Source: Labilibaculum sp.
Lineage (GTDB): Bacteria > Bacteroidota > Bacteroidia > Bacteroidales > Marinifilaceae
Length of the DNA: 64,000 nucleotides
NCBI GenBank assembly: GCA_016342745.1
Contig: JAEINT010000001.1
Location: forward strand, 124,001-188,000
Direction: 5' to 3'
Within the stretch, counting starts at the first letter, position 1, and every line of letters starts with the position of its first letter. Made by a program: the position numbers and the translations under genes. Below are positions 26,241 through 34,538 of the stretch, piece after piece. A model generated the notes under the pieces. That model made no database searches, had not been told where the DNA came from, and saw only the letters and a list, made by a program, of their open reading frames with translations.

Positions 26241-27962
26241 CTACGAAAGCCAAGCAAGAACTTCATCTTGTGATGGGTTTTTCAATCCCATTTTTAATTT
26301 TTTATTCCAACCACAAATGTCTTGATGCAGCTTTGTTGATTTTTCTTCCTTAAGAGCAGCAACTGTCTGGAATCCTGCCTTGCGAATAATTGGCATCCAC
26401 TCTTGAGCAATACCTAAATCAATAAATTTTTCATCACCATCAATCTGAGCTTTTTTCTCTGGTCTCATTTGAGGGAAGAACAATACATCTTGAATTGACT
26501 GAGAGTTGGTCATTAACATGGTTAAACGATCAATTCCAATTCCCATTCCTGATGTAGGAGGCATACCATATTCAAGAGCACGAACAAAGTCCATATCAAT
26601 AAACATCGCTTCGTCGTCACCCTTTTCACTTAATTTATTCTGATCTTGGAAACGTTCAAGCTGATCAATAGGATCATTCAACTCAGAATAAGCATTACAA
26701 AGTTCTTTTCCATTTACCATTAACTCGAAACGCTCGGTTAATTCAGGATTGTCTCTGTGTTTCTTACAAAGAGGAGACATTTCAACAGGGTAATCAGTAA
26801 TGAAAGTTGGTTGAATGTAATTTCCTTCACATTTCTCACCAAAAATCTCATCGATTAATTTTCCTTTACCCATCGTTTCATCCGCTTCGATATTCAGTTT
26901 TTTACAAACTTCTCGAAGTTGAACATCATCCATTCCATTGATATCAATTCCTGTAAATTCAAGAATAGAATCCATCATAGAAATACGCTTGTAAGGACGC
27001 TTGAAATCAATCTCCTTGTCGCCAACCGTTAATTTGGTTTTGCCATGAAGATCCATTGCAACCTTTTCAATCATTTCTTCAGTAAAGTCCATCATCCAGT
27101 TGTAGTCCTTATAGGCAACATAGATTTCCATTACTGTAAATTCTGGGTTGTGCGTACGATCCATTCCTTCGTTACGGAAGTCTTTGGCAAATTCGTAAAC
27201 GCCGTCAAAACCACCAACAATAAGACGTTTTAGATACAACTCGTTTGCAATACGCATGTACAAAGGAATATCCAATGCATTGTGATGTGTTTCGAACGGG
27301 CGAGCAGATGCTCCACCAGGAATTGCTTGCAAGATTGGTGTTTCCACCTCTAAATAATCTTTGCTGTTGAACAATTCGCGCATTGAGTTGATGATCTTAG
27401 TTCTCTTTAAGAAAACTTCTTTCACACCTGGATTTACAATCAAATCAACGTAACGTTGACGGTAACGTAATTCAGGATCACTAAAAGAATCATATATTTT
27501 TCCATCTTTTTCCTTAACAATTGGAAGCGGACGAACAGATTTCGAAAGAACAGTTAATTCAGAAGTATGAACAGATGTTTCTCCTACCTTAGTTACAAAT
27601 ACGTAGCCTTTGATTCCAATAAAATCACCGATATCCAAAAGCTTTTTGAAAACAGTATTGTAAAGCGTTTTATCCTCACCCGGACAAATATCATCTCTTG
27701 AAATATATACTTGTATTCTTCCTTTTGAATCTTGAATTTCAAGAAAAGAAGCCTTACCCATAATTCTTCTGCTCATTATTCTACCAGCAATACAAACCTC
27801 TTGAAGGTTTTTCTTTTCTGGGTCGAAATCTTTTAGGATATCTGCCGAAAAGGTATTTACATGATATTGTGCTGCAGGGAATGGGTTGATACCCAATTTC
27901 TGCATTTCCTTAAGGGAGTTTCTTCTAATGATCTCTTGTTCACTAAGTTCTAAAGCATTCAT
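26241..27962 (-). CDS. lysS: Lysyl-tRNA synthetase, class II
   Basis: LysS charges tRNA-Lys. The start is set at ATG 27962 (573 residues, beginning [20 protein letters not shown]); an in-frame ATG 17 codons upstream is unlikely because it lies upstream of the candidate promoter. The N-terminal OB-fold anticodon-binding domain (about residues 55-165) contains [20 protein letters not shown]. The class II catalytic core has motif 2 [20 protein letters not shown] and motif 3 [13 protein letters not shown]. After motif 3 there is an extension of about 80 residues ([12 protein letters not shown] to DEVLAWLS) with a helix-hairpin-like sequence. I believe this is typical of Bacteroidota LysRS. Confidence 0.97.
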   Translation of the reverse strand: MNALELSEQEIIRRNSLKEMQKLGINPFPAAQYHVNTFSADILKDFDPEKKNLQEVCIAGRIMSRRIMGKASFLEIQDSKGRIQVYISRDDICPGEDKTLYNTVFKKLLDIGDFIGIKGYVFVTKVGETSVHTSELTVLSKSVRPLPIVKEKDGKIYDSFSDPELRYRQRYVDLIVNPGVKEVFLKRTKIINSMRELFNSKDYLEVETPILQAIPGGASARPFETHHNALDIPLYMRIANELYLKRLIVGGFDGVYEFAKDFRNEGMDRTHNPEFTVMEIYVAYKDYNWMMDFTEEMIEKVAMDLHGKTKLTVGDKEIDFKRPYKRISMMDSILEFTGIDINGMDDVQLREVCKKLNIEADETMGKGKLIDEIFGEKCEGNYIQPTFITDYPVEMSPLCKKHRDNPELTERFELMVNGKELCNAYSELNDPIDQLERFQDQNKLSEKGDDEAMFIDMDFVRALEYGMPPTSGMGIGIDRLTMLMTNSQSIQDVLFFPQMRPEKKAQIDGDEKFIDLGIAQEWMPIIRKAGFQTVAALKEEKSTKLHQDICGWNKKLKMGLKNPSQDEVLAWLS

Positions 27963-27990
27963 CTTATTCTCAATAAAGTTTATTCGGGTG

Positions 27991-27998
27991 CAAAGATA
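27991..27998 (-). promoter_or_regulatory. Candidate -7 box (TATCTTTG) for lysS
   Basis: On the minus strand 27998-27991 reads TATCTTTG, an exact match placed 28 bases before the chosen lysS ATG. This also supports the shorter start. No well-spaced -33 element was found. Confidence 0.45.
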
Positions 27999-28290
27999 TA
28001 ATAATCTATGCAAATAATTAATATCAATGGCTTTACTTATTGCTCTTCATTCTTTTAACCAGTTTTTAGGAGTTTGTTGGTGTGTGTTAATTGCTTAAAA
28101 AACAACTTAGTATGGAGGGTGTGCTTTGTTTGTTAATGCATTCTGTTTGTGTCTTTTTGTTTGTTCGAAATAAGATCTTTAAAAGAGAGAATGAAAAGAC
28201 TATTGAAAAGCAAAATTTATTTGCTTAATATTGCATCAGATTAATAGTATTTAGATTTAATAAGAATAATAATTTCTATTAAACTAGCTT
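27999..28290. other. AT-rich spacer between lysS and the lipA upstream region
   Basis: I see no gene, strong hairpin or repeat in this stretch. It separates the divergent lysS and lipA transcription units; the elements to its right are listed separately. Confidence 0.5.
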
Positions 28291-28329
28291 AAATATTAAT
28301 TGAGTTTCGGTAAAATATTAATTGTTTCG
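28291..28329 (+). repeat. Pair of direct repeats upstream of the lipA -7 box
   Basis: AAATATTAATTGAGTTTCG (28291-28309) is followed 22 bases on by AAATATTAATTG-TTTCG (28313-28329), which lacks two bases. The 22-bp phasing, two helical turns, and the location immediately before TACCTTTG resemble an operator for a dimeric regulator. That role is an inference. Confidence 0.4.
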
Positions 28330-28331
28330 AA

Positions 28332-28339
28332 TACCTTTG
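28332..28339 (+). promoter_or_regulatory. Candidate -7 box (TACCTTTG) for the RNA element and lipA-lipB-recJ
   Basis: TACCTTTG is an exact TAnnTTTG match. Transcription would begin near 28345, giving a leader of about 155 bases before lipA that contains the folded element at 28382-28482. Confidence 0.5.
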
Positions 28340-28381
28340 CGTAATTGATATTTTATCTCTAAGATTTATTTTATTGTGACG

Positions 28382-28482
28382 TTTCCTGATGAGGTTCAGG
28401 TGTTTATTGAAGTGAGTTTTCTCAGTGGAGAGAACTTGATAATAAGATGCCAAATTGAGAGTCAAAAACCTCGTTCAGGAAA
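28382..28482 (+). ncRNA. Rod-shaped structured RNA upstream of lipA (6S-like RNA or cis-regulatory leader)
   Basis: The outer stem pairs TTTCCTGA (28382-28389) with TCAGGAAA (28475-28482) and GAGGTT (28391-28396) with AACCTC (28467-28472). That makes 14 pairs interrupted only by a 1x2 internal loop. A large asymmetric bubble follows (7 bases on the 5' side, 21 on the 3' side), then TTATT/AATAA (28404-28408 with 28441-28445). The apical hairpin is GTTTTCTC/GAGAGAAC (28416-28423 with 28428-28435) with loop AGTG. A long rod with a central bubble resembles 6S RNA, and a 6S-Flavo family is known in this phylum. However, the closing stem ends only 18 bases before the lipA ATG with no terminator, which fits a lipA leader element equally well. 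The folding was done by eye. Confidence 0.5.
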
Positions 28483-28500
28483 GTAATAAGCATTAAGAAG

Positions 28501-29379
28501 ATGAAGACAAGAAGAAAACCAGATTGGTTAAAAATACAGTTACCAAAAGGTGACGATTATGCATATGTAAATGGCATTGTAAAAGAGCATGGTTTGCATA
28601 CGATTTGTTCAAGTGGAAAATGTCCTAATGTTGGCGAGTGCTGGGGAAATGGTACAGCTACATTCATGATTTTAGGGAATATTTGTACGCGAGCATGTAA
28701 GTTTTGCAATGTACCAACAGGGAAGCCATTAGCTGCCGATTGGAAAGAGCCAAAAAGATTAGCTCGATCAATCAAGTTAATGAGTTTGAAGCATGCCGTT
28801 ATCACTTCGGTAGATCGTGATGATTTGGAAGATGGTGGTTCTGGTATTTGGGCCGAAACAATCAAATGCATTAAAGAGGTATCTCCTGAAACTACTTTAG
28901 AGGTATTAATTCCTGATTTTAATGGGAAAGAAGAAGATATTCAAAGAGTAATTGATATGAACCCAGAAGTGATATCTCACAATATGGAAACGGTTCGTAG
29001 ACTATCTCGCGAAGTTAGAAGCAAGGCAAAATATGATTTGAGTCTTCAAGTATTAAAGCAAATTGCTGATGCTGGGATTGTTTCAAAATCAGGAATTATG
29101 CTTGGTTTGGGCGAAACTGAAGAGGAGATTTATCAGGTAATGGATGATTTGATTGCTGTAGGCGTTCGCGTGATGACAATTGGGCAGTATTTACAACCTA
29201 CAAAAAATCACCTGGAAGTTCAGGAATACATTACTCCTGAGGTTTTCAAAAAATATGAGACAGTAGGCTTGGAAAAGGGATTTACTTTTGTGGAAAGTAC
29301 TCCACTAGTGCGTTCTTCTTATCATGCAGAGCGACATGTAAATGCGTTGAATTTAAAACAGACTTTGAAAAATGACTAA
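28501..29379 (+). CDS. lipA: Lipoyl synthase
   Basis: LipA is a radical SAM enzyme that inserts two sulfurs into the octanoyl group on lipoyl domains. The 292-residue protein carries the auxiliary-cluster cysteines in CSSGKCPNVGECW (about residues 37-49) and the radical SAM cluster motif CTRACKFC (about 64-71). It also has TSVDRDDLEDGG and the C-terminal RSSYHAERHV with the conserved serine/arginine needed for the auxiliary cluster. The length is typical. Its stop overlaps lipB by 8 bases, and the upstream leader contains a large folded RNA element. Confidence 0.97.
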   Translation: MKTRRKPDWLKIQLPKGDDYAYVNGIVKEHGLHTICSSGKCPNVGECWGNGTATFMILGNICTRACKFCNVPTGKPLAADWKEPKRLARSIKLMSLKHAVITSVDRDDLEDGGSGIWAETIKCIKEVSPETTLEVLIPDFNGKEEDIQRVIDMNPEVISHNMETVRRLSREVRSKAKYDLSLQVLKQIADAGIVSKSGIMLGLGETEEEIYQVMDDLIAVGVRVMTIGQYLQPTKNHLEVQEYITPEVFKKYETVGLEKGFTFVESTPLVRSSYHAERHVNALNLKQTLKND

Positions 29380-30076
29380 GACTATTTTTCGCGATCTTGG
29401 ATCAATTGATTATAAAGAAGCATGGGATTATCAGGAAAATTTGTTTAATGAGGTTTTAGCTTCAAAACAAGCAAATGCAGATCTTCCAGCTGATCAGAAA
29501 AACTTATCAGATAATTACTTGTTGTTTTGTGAACACCCGCATGTTTATACCCTTGGTAAAAGTGGTAAAGAGCAGAATATGCTTTTGAATATGTTGCAGT
29601 TGCAAGCAAAAGAAGCAAGTTTTCATAAAATAAACCGTGGTGGCGATATTACTTATCACGGGCCAGGACAAATTGTAGGCTATCCAATTTTAAATTTGGA
29701 AACTTACGATATGGGCATAAAAAAATACATTGAAACTTTAGAGCAAGCCATAATTAACTGTATTGCTGATTACGGAATTGTGGGAACACGTTTAGATGGA
29801 GCTACTGGTGTTTGGTTAGATGTTGGAACGCGAAAGGTTCGTAAGGTTGCTGCCATTGGTGTTCGCATAAGTCGTTGGGTAAGTATGCATGGTTTTGCCT
29901 TCAATGTAAATACCGATTTAAAGTATTTCGAATACATTAATCCATGTGGATTTGTTGATAAAGGAGTAACTTCCTTAAAAAAAGAATTGGGCAAAGAGCT
30001 TGATATAGAAGAAGTAAAACATAATTTAAAGAATCATATCTCAAAACTGTTTGATATGACGCTTGAAATTAACTAA
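29372..30076 (+). CDS. lipB: Lipoyl(octanoyl) transferase
   Basis: LipB transfers octanoate from acyl carrier protein to the lysine of lipoyl domains, giving the LipA substrate. The 234-residue protein shows the family motifs EHPHVYTLGKSG (about residues 54-65), RGGDITYHGPGQIVGYPIL (about 89-107), and KVAAIGVRISRWVSMHGFAF with the catalytic lysine. Most homologs have a cysteine in the region NPCGFVDKGVTSL, which is present here. The start overlaps lipA by 8 bases and recJ begins 23 bases after the stop, consistent with one operon. Confidence 0.96.
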   Translation: MTKTIFRDLGSIDYKEAWDYQENLFNEVLASKQANADLPADQKNLSDNYLLFCEHPHVYTLGKSGKEQNMLLNMLQLQAKEASFHKINRGGDITYHGPGQIVGYPILNLETYDMGIKKYIETLEQAIINCIADYGIVGTRLDGATGVWLDVGTRKVRKVAAIGVRISRWVSMHGFAFNVNTDLKYFEYINPCGFVDKGVTSLKKELGKELDIEEVKHNLKNHISKLFDMTLEIN

Positions 30077-30099
30077 TTTAGCTAGCCAAATTCTAGAAT

Positions 30100-31809
30100 A
30101 TGGAAAAGAGATGGGTAATCAATGAGCCGGGAGACGAAGAAACGGTTTCAACACTGATGGATTCATTAGGTGTAGATCGTTTAGTCGCAAACTTGCTGGT
30201 GCAGCGAGGGATTACCTCATTCGATTCTGCAAAGAAATTTTTTCGTCCAAGCTTGGATGATTTGCACGATCCTTTTCTAATGAAAGATATGGATAAGGCT
30301 GTTGATAGAATTATTACAGCCATCCAAAATCAAGAACGAGTGATGGTTTACGGAGATTATGACGTAGACGGAACTACTTCAGTATCTCTTGTTTATACCT
30401 ATTTAAAAAAGCATTTCGATTTTATAGATTATTACATTCCAGATCGTTATTCTGAAGGATATGGAATTTCAAAAACGGGGATCGATTACGCAGCTGAGAA
30501 TAAATTTAGTCTTGTTATCGCGCTAGATTGTGGAATAAAGGCAGTTGAGAAAATTGCTTATGCAAAAGAAAAAGGCCTAGATTTTATTGTTTGCGATCAT
30601 CACACTCCAGCTGATACTTTACCTGAAGCAGTTGCTGTTTTAGACCCTAAGAGATTGGATTGTGATTATCCAAGTGATGTGCTTTCTGGATGTGGAGTTG
30701 GCTTTAAGCTGATGCAAGGTTTGGCAAAACAAATGGAATTACCCTTCGAGGATTTAATTCCATTATTGGATTTAGTTGCCGTAAGTATTGCTTCTGATAT
30801 TGTGCCAATGACAGGAGAAAATAGGGTACTTGCTCATTTTGGACTAATTCAATTAAATAACACACCACGATTAGGCTTAAAAACAATTTTAAATTTAGCT
30901 GGTGTCGAAAAAGACTTGACAATTAATGATGTTGTCTTTAAGGTTGGACCGAGAATTAATGCAGCAGGTCGTATTCAATCTGGAAATAGAGCAGTTCAAT
31001 TGTTGATTGCTGATACAATGGATTCGGCTAAATTAATTGGCGATACCATTAATGTAATGAATGAGGATCGCAAAGAGCTAGATCATACAATAACTGATGA
31101 GGCTCTAGATCGAGTTGCTAAAAGTCAAACTTTGTTAGCCAAAAAAAGTACCGTTCTTTTCGATCGTAACTGGCACAAAGGTGTTATTGGAATTGTAGCT
31201 TCTCGAATGATTGAGACGTACTATAAGCCAACTGTCATTTTAACAGAATCGAATGGATTCGCAACGGGTAGTGCTCGTTCGGTGGATGGTTTTGATTTGT
31301 ACAATGCAATTTCGGATTGTAGCGATCTATTGGAAAATTTTGGCGGTCACAAATATGCTGCAGGTTTAACCATGAAGATTGAGAATGTTGGCGAATTCCA
31401 AAAACGTTTTGAGGATTACGTAGTGAATAACATCTCGGAAGACATGTTGGTTCCTCAAGTAAAAATAGATGCTAGCATTAAACTTTCTGATATTACGCCT
31501 AAATTTTTTAGAATTATTAAGCAGTTCGAACCGTTCGGACCTAAAAATATGACTCCTGTATTTGTTAGTGAACAGGTATTGGATTATGGCTACAGCCGCC
31601 CGGTTGGTAGAAATAAAGAGCATTTAAAACTTTCGGTAGTTGATGATATCCGTGAAGGAGACGTAAAGGCGGGAATTGCTTTTTCTATGGGGAAATTGTA
31701 TCCGCGTATATCAAGTGGAGCTCCTTTTGATGTATGCTACTCATTGCAAGAAAATGAATACATGGGGAAAGTGGAAACACAGTTAATGGTTCGAGATATT
31801 AAATTATAA
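30100..31809 (+). CDS. recJ: Single-stranded-DNA-specific exonuclease RecJ
   Basis: RecJ is a 5'-3' exonuclease on single-stranded DNA used in recombination and mismatch repair. The 569-residue protein has the DHH phosphoesterase motifs VMVYGDYDVDGTTS (about residues 80-93), VIALDCGIK and VCDHHTPAD (about 163-171). The DHHA1 domain contains GGHKYAAGLTMK (about 416-427), and an OB-like C-terminal region follows. The length is usual. It is the third gene of lipA-lipB-recJ. Directly after its stop comes a 21-bp tandem repeat array instead of an ordinary terminator. Confidence 0.96.
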   Translation: MEKRWVINEPGDEETVSTLMDSLGVDRLVANLLVQRGITSFDSAKKFFRPSLDDLHDPFLMKDMDKAVDRIITAIQNQERVMVYGDYDVDGTTSVSLVYTYLKKHFDFIDYYIPDRYSEGYGISKTGIDYAAENKFSLVIALDCGIKAVEKIAYAKEKGLDFIVCDHHTPADTLPEAVAVLDPKRLDCDYPSDVLSGCGVGFKLMQGLAKQMELPFEDLIPLLDLVAVSIASDIVPMTGENRVLAHFGLIQLNNTPRLGLKTILNLAGVEKDLTINDVVFKVGPRINAAGRIQSGNRAVQLLIADTMDSAKLIGDTINVMNEDRKELDHTITDEALDRVAKSQTLLAKKSTVLFDRNWHKGVIGIVASRMIETYYKPTVILTESNGFATGSARSVDGFDLYNAISDCSDLLENFGGHKYAAGLTMKIENVGEFQKRFEDYVVNNISEDMLVPQVKIDASIKLSDITPKFFRIIKQFEPFGPKNMTPVFVSEQVLDYGYSRPVGRNKEHLKLSVVDDIREGDVKAGIAFSMGKLYPRISSGAPFDVCYSLQENEYMGKVETQLMVRDIKL

Positions 31810-31812
31810 GAA

Positions 31813-32001
31813 TTAGCTAATTGGAGTTTTGTACTAACTAATCGGAGTGCTGTTCTAGCTCTTCGGAGTCTTGCACTAACTAATCGGAGTGCTGTTCTAG
31901 CTCTTCGGAGTCATGCACTAACTAATCGGAGTGCTGTTCTAACACTTCGGAGTCTTGCACTAACTAATCGGAATGCTATTCTAACTCTTCGGACTGTCTT
32001 C
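31813..32001 (+). repeat. Nine-unit 21-bp tandem repeat with 42-bp super-period
   Basis: Units start at 31813, 31834, 31855, 31876, 31897, 31918, 31939, 31960 and 31981. Units beginning CTAACTAATCGGAGTGC alternate with units beginning CTAGCTCTTCGGAGTC. Three copies of the first type (31834, 31876, 31918) are identical. The core TCGGA is present in all but the first unit. In the second type GCTC-TTCG-GAGT can form a small hairpin with a UUCG tetraloop. The edge units are more diverged, as expected for an array that grew by duplication. It begins 4 bases after the recJ stop and is non-coding. Confidence 0.95.
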
Positions 32002-32063
32002 TCCTGAAATAGCTTGACAGATTATTTGAATCAAAGCTTCATTCAAAAGAGATGTAATTCGGA

Positions 32064-32094
32064 TTTGATCTTAGGTACTTCATTATTATCTTTG
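32064..32094 (+). promoter_or_regulatory. uraA promoter, full Bacteroidota consensus
   Basis: TTTG (32064-32067) is followed after exactly 19 bases by TATCTTTG (32087-32094), matching both boxes and the spacing of the Bacteroidota primary sigma-factor consensus. The predicted start of transcription is about 25 bases before the uraA ATG. Confidence 0.7.
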
Positions 32095-32124
32095 CGCCAA
32101 TTTGTGAAATCTTAAACCTATTTT

Positions 32125-33357
32125 ATGATCCTATCTCAAGAAAATGGGGCTCCGAACTTCGACAGCCCAGCAAAAAGAATTATTGTCGGGATACAGTTTT
32201 TATTTGTTGCTTTTGGCGCAACTGTACTCGTCCCTTTACTAGTTGGTATTGACCCAGCAGTCGCATTATTTACAGCAGGAATTGGAACCTTGATTTTTCA
32301 TTTAATCACAAAAGGTAAAGTTCCTGTTTTTTTAGGCAGTAGTTTTGCATTTATTGCACCAATTGTTGCCGCTACAGAACTTTACGGTTTACCAGGAACC
32401 CTATCTGGCTTAATCGCTGTTGGTTTGGTATATGGTATTGTATCTGGAATAATTAAAATTTGGGGATTGAGAGTAATCGAAAAGATTTTCCCTGCAATTG
32501 TGGTTGGTCCAGTAATCATGATTATTGGTCTTTCTTTAGCACCAGTTGCCGTGAATATGGCAAAAACCAATTGGATTATTTCTTCAGTGGCCTTGTTGAC
32601 AGCAGTTTTAATTGTTGTTTATACCAAAGGAATGCTAAAATTAATTCCTGTATTTATGGGAATCGTTGTTGGTTATGTTCTTTCGGTAATTTTAGGTGAA
32701 GTTGATTTTACCGTTATTAAAGAAGCCGATTGGATTGCATTGCCTGAATTTGTTCGTCCAGAATTAAATTGGAGTGCTATTTTATATATGATTCCGGTTG
32801 CGTTTGCTCCAATTATTGAGCACGTAGGTGATATGTATGCTATTGGTGGCGTTGCGAACAAGAAGTTTGTAAAAGATCCAGGTTTGCACCGTACACTTCT
32901 TGGTGATGGTGTTGCAACTGCTTTTGCAGGATTTTTCGGTGGACCGCCAAATACTACTTATTCTGAGGTAACAGGAGCAATTGCTTTAACAAAAGTAACA
33001 GATCCTCGCGTTTTGAGAATAGCAGCGGTTACAGCAATTGTATTTTCGGTTATAGGAAAAGTTAGTGCCTTCCTTAAAACAATCCCTCAGGCTGTTTTAG
33101 GTGGTATCATGTTGTTGTTATTCGGTATGATTGCAGGTATTGGTATCAAGACATTGATTGAAGCAAAAACAGATTTTACGAAGACAAGAAACCAAGTGAT
33201 TATTTCAATTGTATTGACAGTTGGAATTGGTGGAGCTCAGGTTTCATATGGAAACTTCTCTTTGGCAGGTATTGGTCTTGCTTCTTTAGTTGGAGTTATT
33301 TTAAATCTGATTTTACCAGATTCATCAAAACCGATTAAAGGAAGTAAAGAGAGCTAA
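32125..33357 (+). CDS. uraA: Uracil permease, NCS2 (UraA) family
   Basis: UraA-type permeases import uracil with protons. The 410-residue protein has the NCS2 fold with about 14 membrane segments. Family motifs are QFLFVAFGATVLVPLLVG near the N-terminus, PVFLGSSFAFIAP (about residues 67-79), and the substrate-site AFAPIIEHVGDMYAIG with the conserved Glu and His (about 229-244). GGPPNTTYSEVTGAIALT follows at about 275-292. The length is typical of UraA rather than the longer xanthine/urate carriers. It has a strong promoter in front and a terminator behind, so it is a single-gene unit. Confidence 0.94.
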   Translation: MILSQENGAPNFDSPAKRIIVGIQFLFVAFGATVLVPLLVGIDPAVALFTAGIGTLIFHLITKGKVPVFLGSSFAFIAPIVAATELYGLPGTLSGLIAVGLVYGIVSGIIKIWGLRVIEKIFPAIVVGPVIMIIGLSLAPVAVNMAKTNWIISSVALLTAVLIVVYTKGMLKLIPVFMGIVVGYVLSVILGEVDFTVIKEADWIALPEFVRPELNWSAILYMIPVAFAPIIEHVGDMYAIGGVANKKFVKDPGLHRTLLGDGVATAFAGFFGGPPNTTYSEVTGAIALTKVTDPRVLRIAAVTAIVFSVIGKVSAFLKTIPQAVLGGIMLLLFGMIAGIGIKTLIEAKTDFTKTRNQVIISIVLTVGIGGAQVSYGNFSLAGIGLASLVGVILNLILPDSSKPIKGSKES

Positions 33358-33381
33358 AATTATTTCTTTTTATAGATATAA

Positions 33382-33406
33382 AAAAGGCCCCAATTTGGGG
33401 CCTTTT
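33382..33406. terminator. Terminator after uraA, probably bidirectional
   Basis: A 10-bp stem (AAAAGGCCCC with GGGGCCTTTT) has loop AATTT. It lies 25 bases after the uraA stop and 42 bases from the end of the convergent lipoprotein gene. Confidence 0.92.
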
Positions 33407-33447
33407 CTTGTCTAACTAATTACCATTATGCACTAAGATTTATTGGG

Positions 33448-34308
33448 CTAATGTTTTTGTCTAAATGTATATCTTCCAAATTCGAATTGGTGTTTTTCGT
33501 CTTCACGGATATAAGATCCTTTATTGTCGCAAAGTCCGTCGCCAAAACTGTAGATTACGGCTTCATCTTCTATTGTAAATTCTGTTTCTCCCGATAGAAT
33601 AAACTCACAAGCTCTACTTATTAACAATGGTGTTAATATCTTCGATTTGTATTCCCTATTTTCAGAATTTGTACCGTAAGTGTCACCAGAAATTAAGAAT
33701 TGATCATCCCAAGGATTTTCTGGCGTTTCAAATCCCTCTACCCATTCTTTGATTTTATTACCAGCTATACTATAGCTTAAGCCACTATTGCATGTGAAAA
33801 CAAGGCTGTCGTAAGATATTGTGAAACTGGGCTGATCGTAATTATTATAGCCTATAGATTTTATACTGATAGAACCATCAACTTTCATTTTATTGATATA
33901 GAAATTGTTGAATTGTATTTCTTGTTCCGATTGGTTTTGGCTAAAGCGTCCTTTTATTTGGGTTATTATTTCGCCTCGTTTTAATCTTCCTAAATGATCT
34001 GTTTGGTCTGTGTTTCCATAATTTATACTAAGCGTAGTGAGGCTGTTTTCAGATGCTTCTTGCTGTATTTTAACAAGAGGAATTGAATCTCTTTTGGTAT
34101 TGTCCTTTATGTTGGTACCGTAATCAGCTTGAATTACGTTTTTTTCAATTTCGCAAAGTAGATCTTCTAATATGCAATTGACCATTGCATTCTCTTCAAT
34201 ATTTAAAGGGTTGGTAATTTGAATTTCCATGTCCATTACTTCTTCATCAGTAGAACATGCAACACCTATTAATAAAAATATCCAAATAAATAATCTTGTC
34301 GTCCTCAT
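33448..34308 (-). CDS. Putative lipoprotein of unknown function
   Basis: The 286-residue protein has a lipoprotein signal (hydrophobic LFIWIFLLIGVAC with the lipobox cysteine at about residue 18). The mature part carries LSINYGNTDQTDHLGRLKRG, QFNNFYINKMKVDGSISI, WVEGFETPENPWDDQFLISG and the ending FGDGLCDNKGSYI. This pattern of a short beta-rich repeat with DG/GR turns, followed by a C-terminal G.CDN motif, recalls a family of Bacteroidota surface lipoproteins with no known function. No partner gene is adjacent, and transcription runs toward uraA. The lipoprotein call is good; the function is unknown. Confidence 0.75.
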   Translation of the reverse strand: MRTTRLFIWIFLLIGVACSTDEEVMDMEIQITNPLNIEENAMVNCILEDLLCEIEKNVIQADYGTNIKDNTKRDSIPLVKIQQEASENSLTTLSINYGNTDQTDHLGRLKRGEIITQIKGRFSQNQSEQEIQFNNFYINKMKVDGSISIKSIGYNNYDQPSFTISYDSLVFTCNSGLSYSIAGNKIKEWVEGFETPENPWDDQFLISGDTYGTNSENREYKSKILTPLLISRACEFILSGETEFTIEDEAVIYSFGDGLCDNKGSYIREDEKHQFEFGRYTFRQKH

Positions 34309-34484
34309 ATCGCTCTCCTTATCTGTCTAACTACAAGTTCTTAAACGAGACAAAACGAATAAAGTTTGGATGAATCGATATAAATTAATGACCAACAATC
34401 ATAATGTCCATGTTAATCCTTGTGGGTTGTTTTTTCGGAATTTTCAATAGTTAACTACTTTGCCTAAATTTTAAGTGCACAAAA

Positions 34485-34518
34485 AAAAGTCCTTTTCGCA
34501 ATTGCGAAAAGGACTTTT
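34485..34518. terminator. Strong terminator after the NCS2 purine permease gene
   Basis: A 15-bp stem (arms 34485-34499 and 34504-34518) has loop AATT, flanked by A and T tracts. It lies 20 bases beyond the permease stop on the minus strand and could also block transcription toward that gene. Confidence 0.92.
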
Positions 34519-34538
34519 AAATATGAGAAATTGCGAAA

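Noticed and set aside
27963-28013. Longer lysS N-terminus starting at 28013
   Set aside because: The extra 17 residues lie across the candidate promoter box at 27991-27998 and do not resemble LysRS N-termini.
28386-28393. CTGATGAG, identical to a hammerhead ribozyme core
   Set aside because: The required GAAA core strand and three-way helices are not present; the bases are better explained as part of the long closing stem.
28557-28871. 104-codon open frame antisense to lipA
   Set aside because: It overlaps the catalytic cysteine region of lipA and has no recognisable features; it is a shadow frame.
31813-32001. Open-looking heptad-repeat reading frame on the minus strand of the 21-bp array, and possible CRISPR array
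   Set aside because: The frame is broken by a TGA in the unit at 31897 and has no convincing start codon. The units abut with no unique spacers, so it is not a CRISPR.
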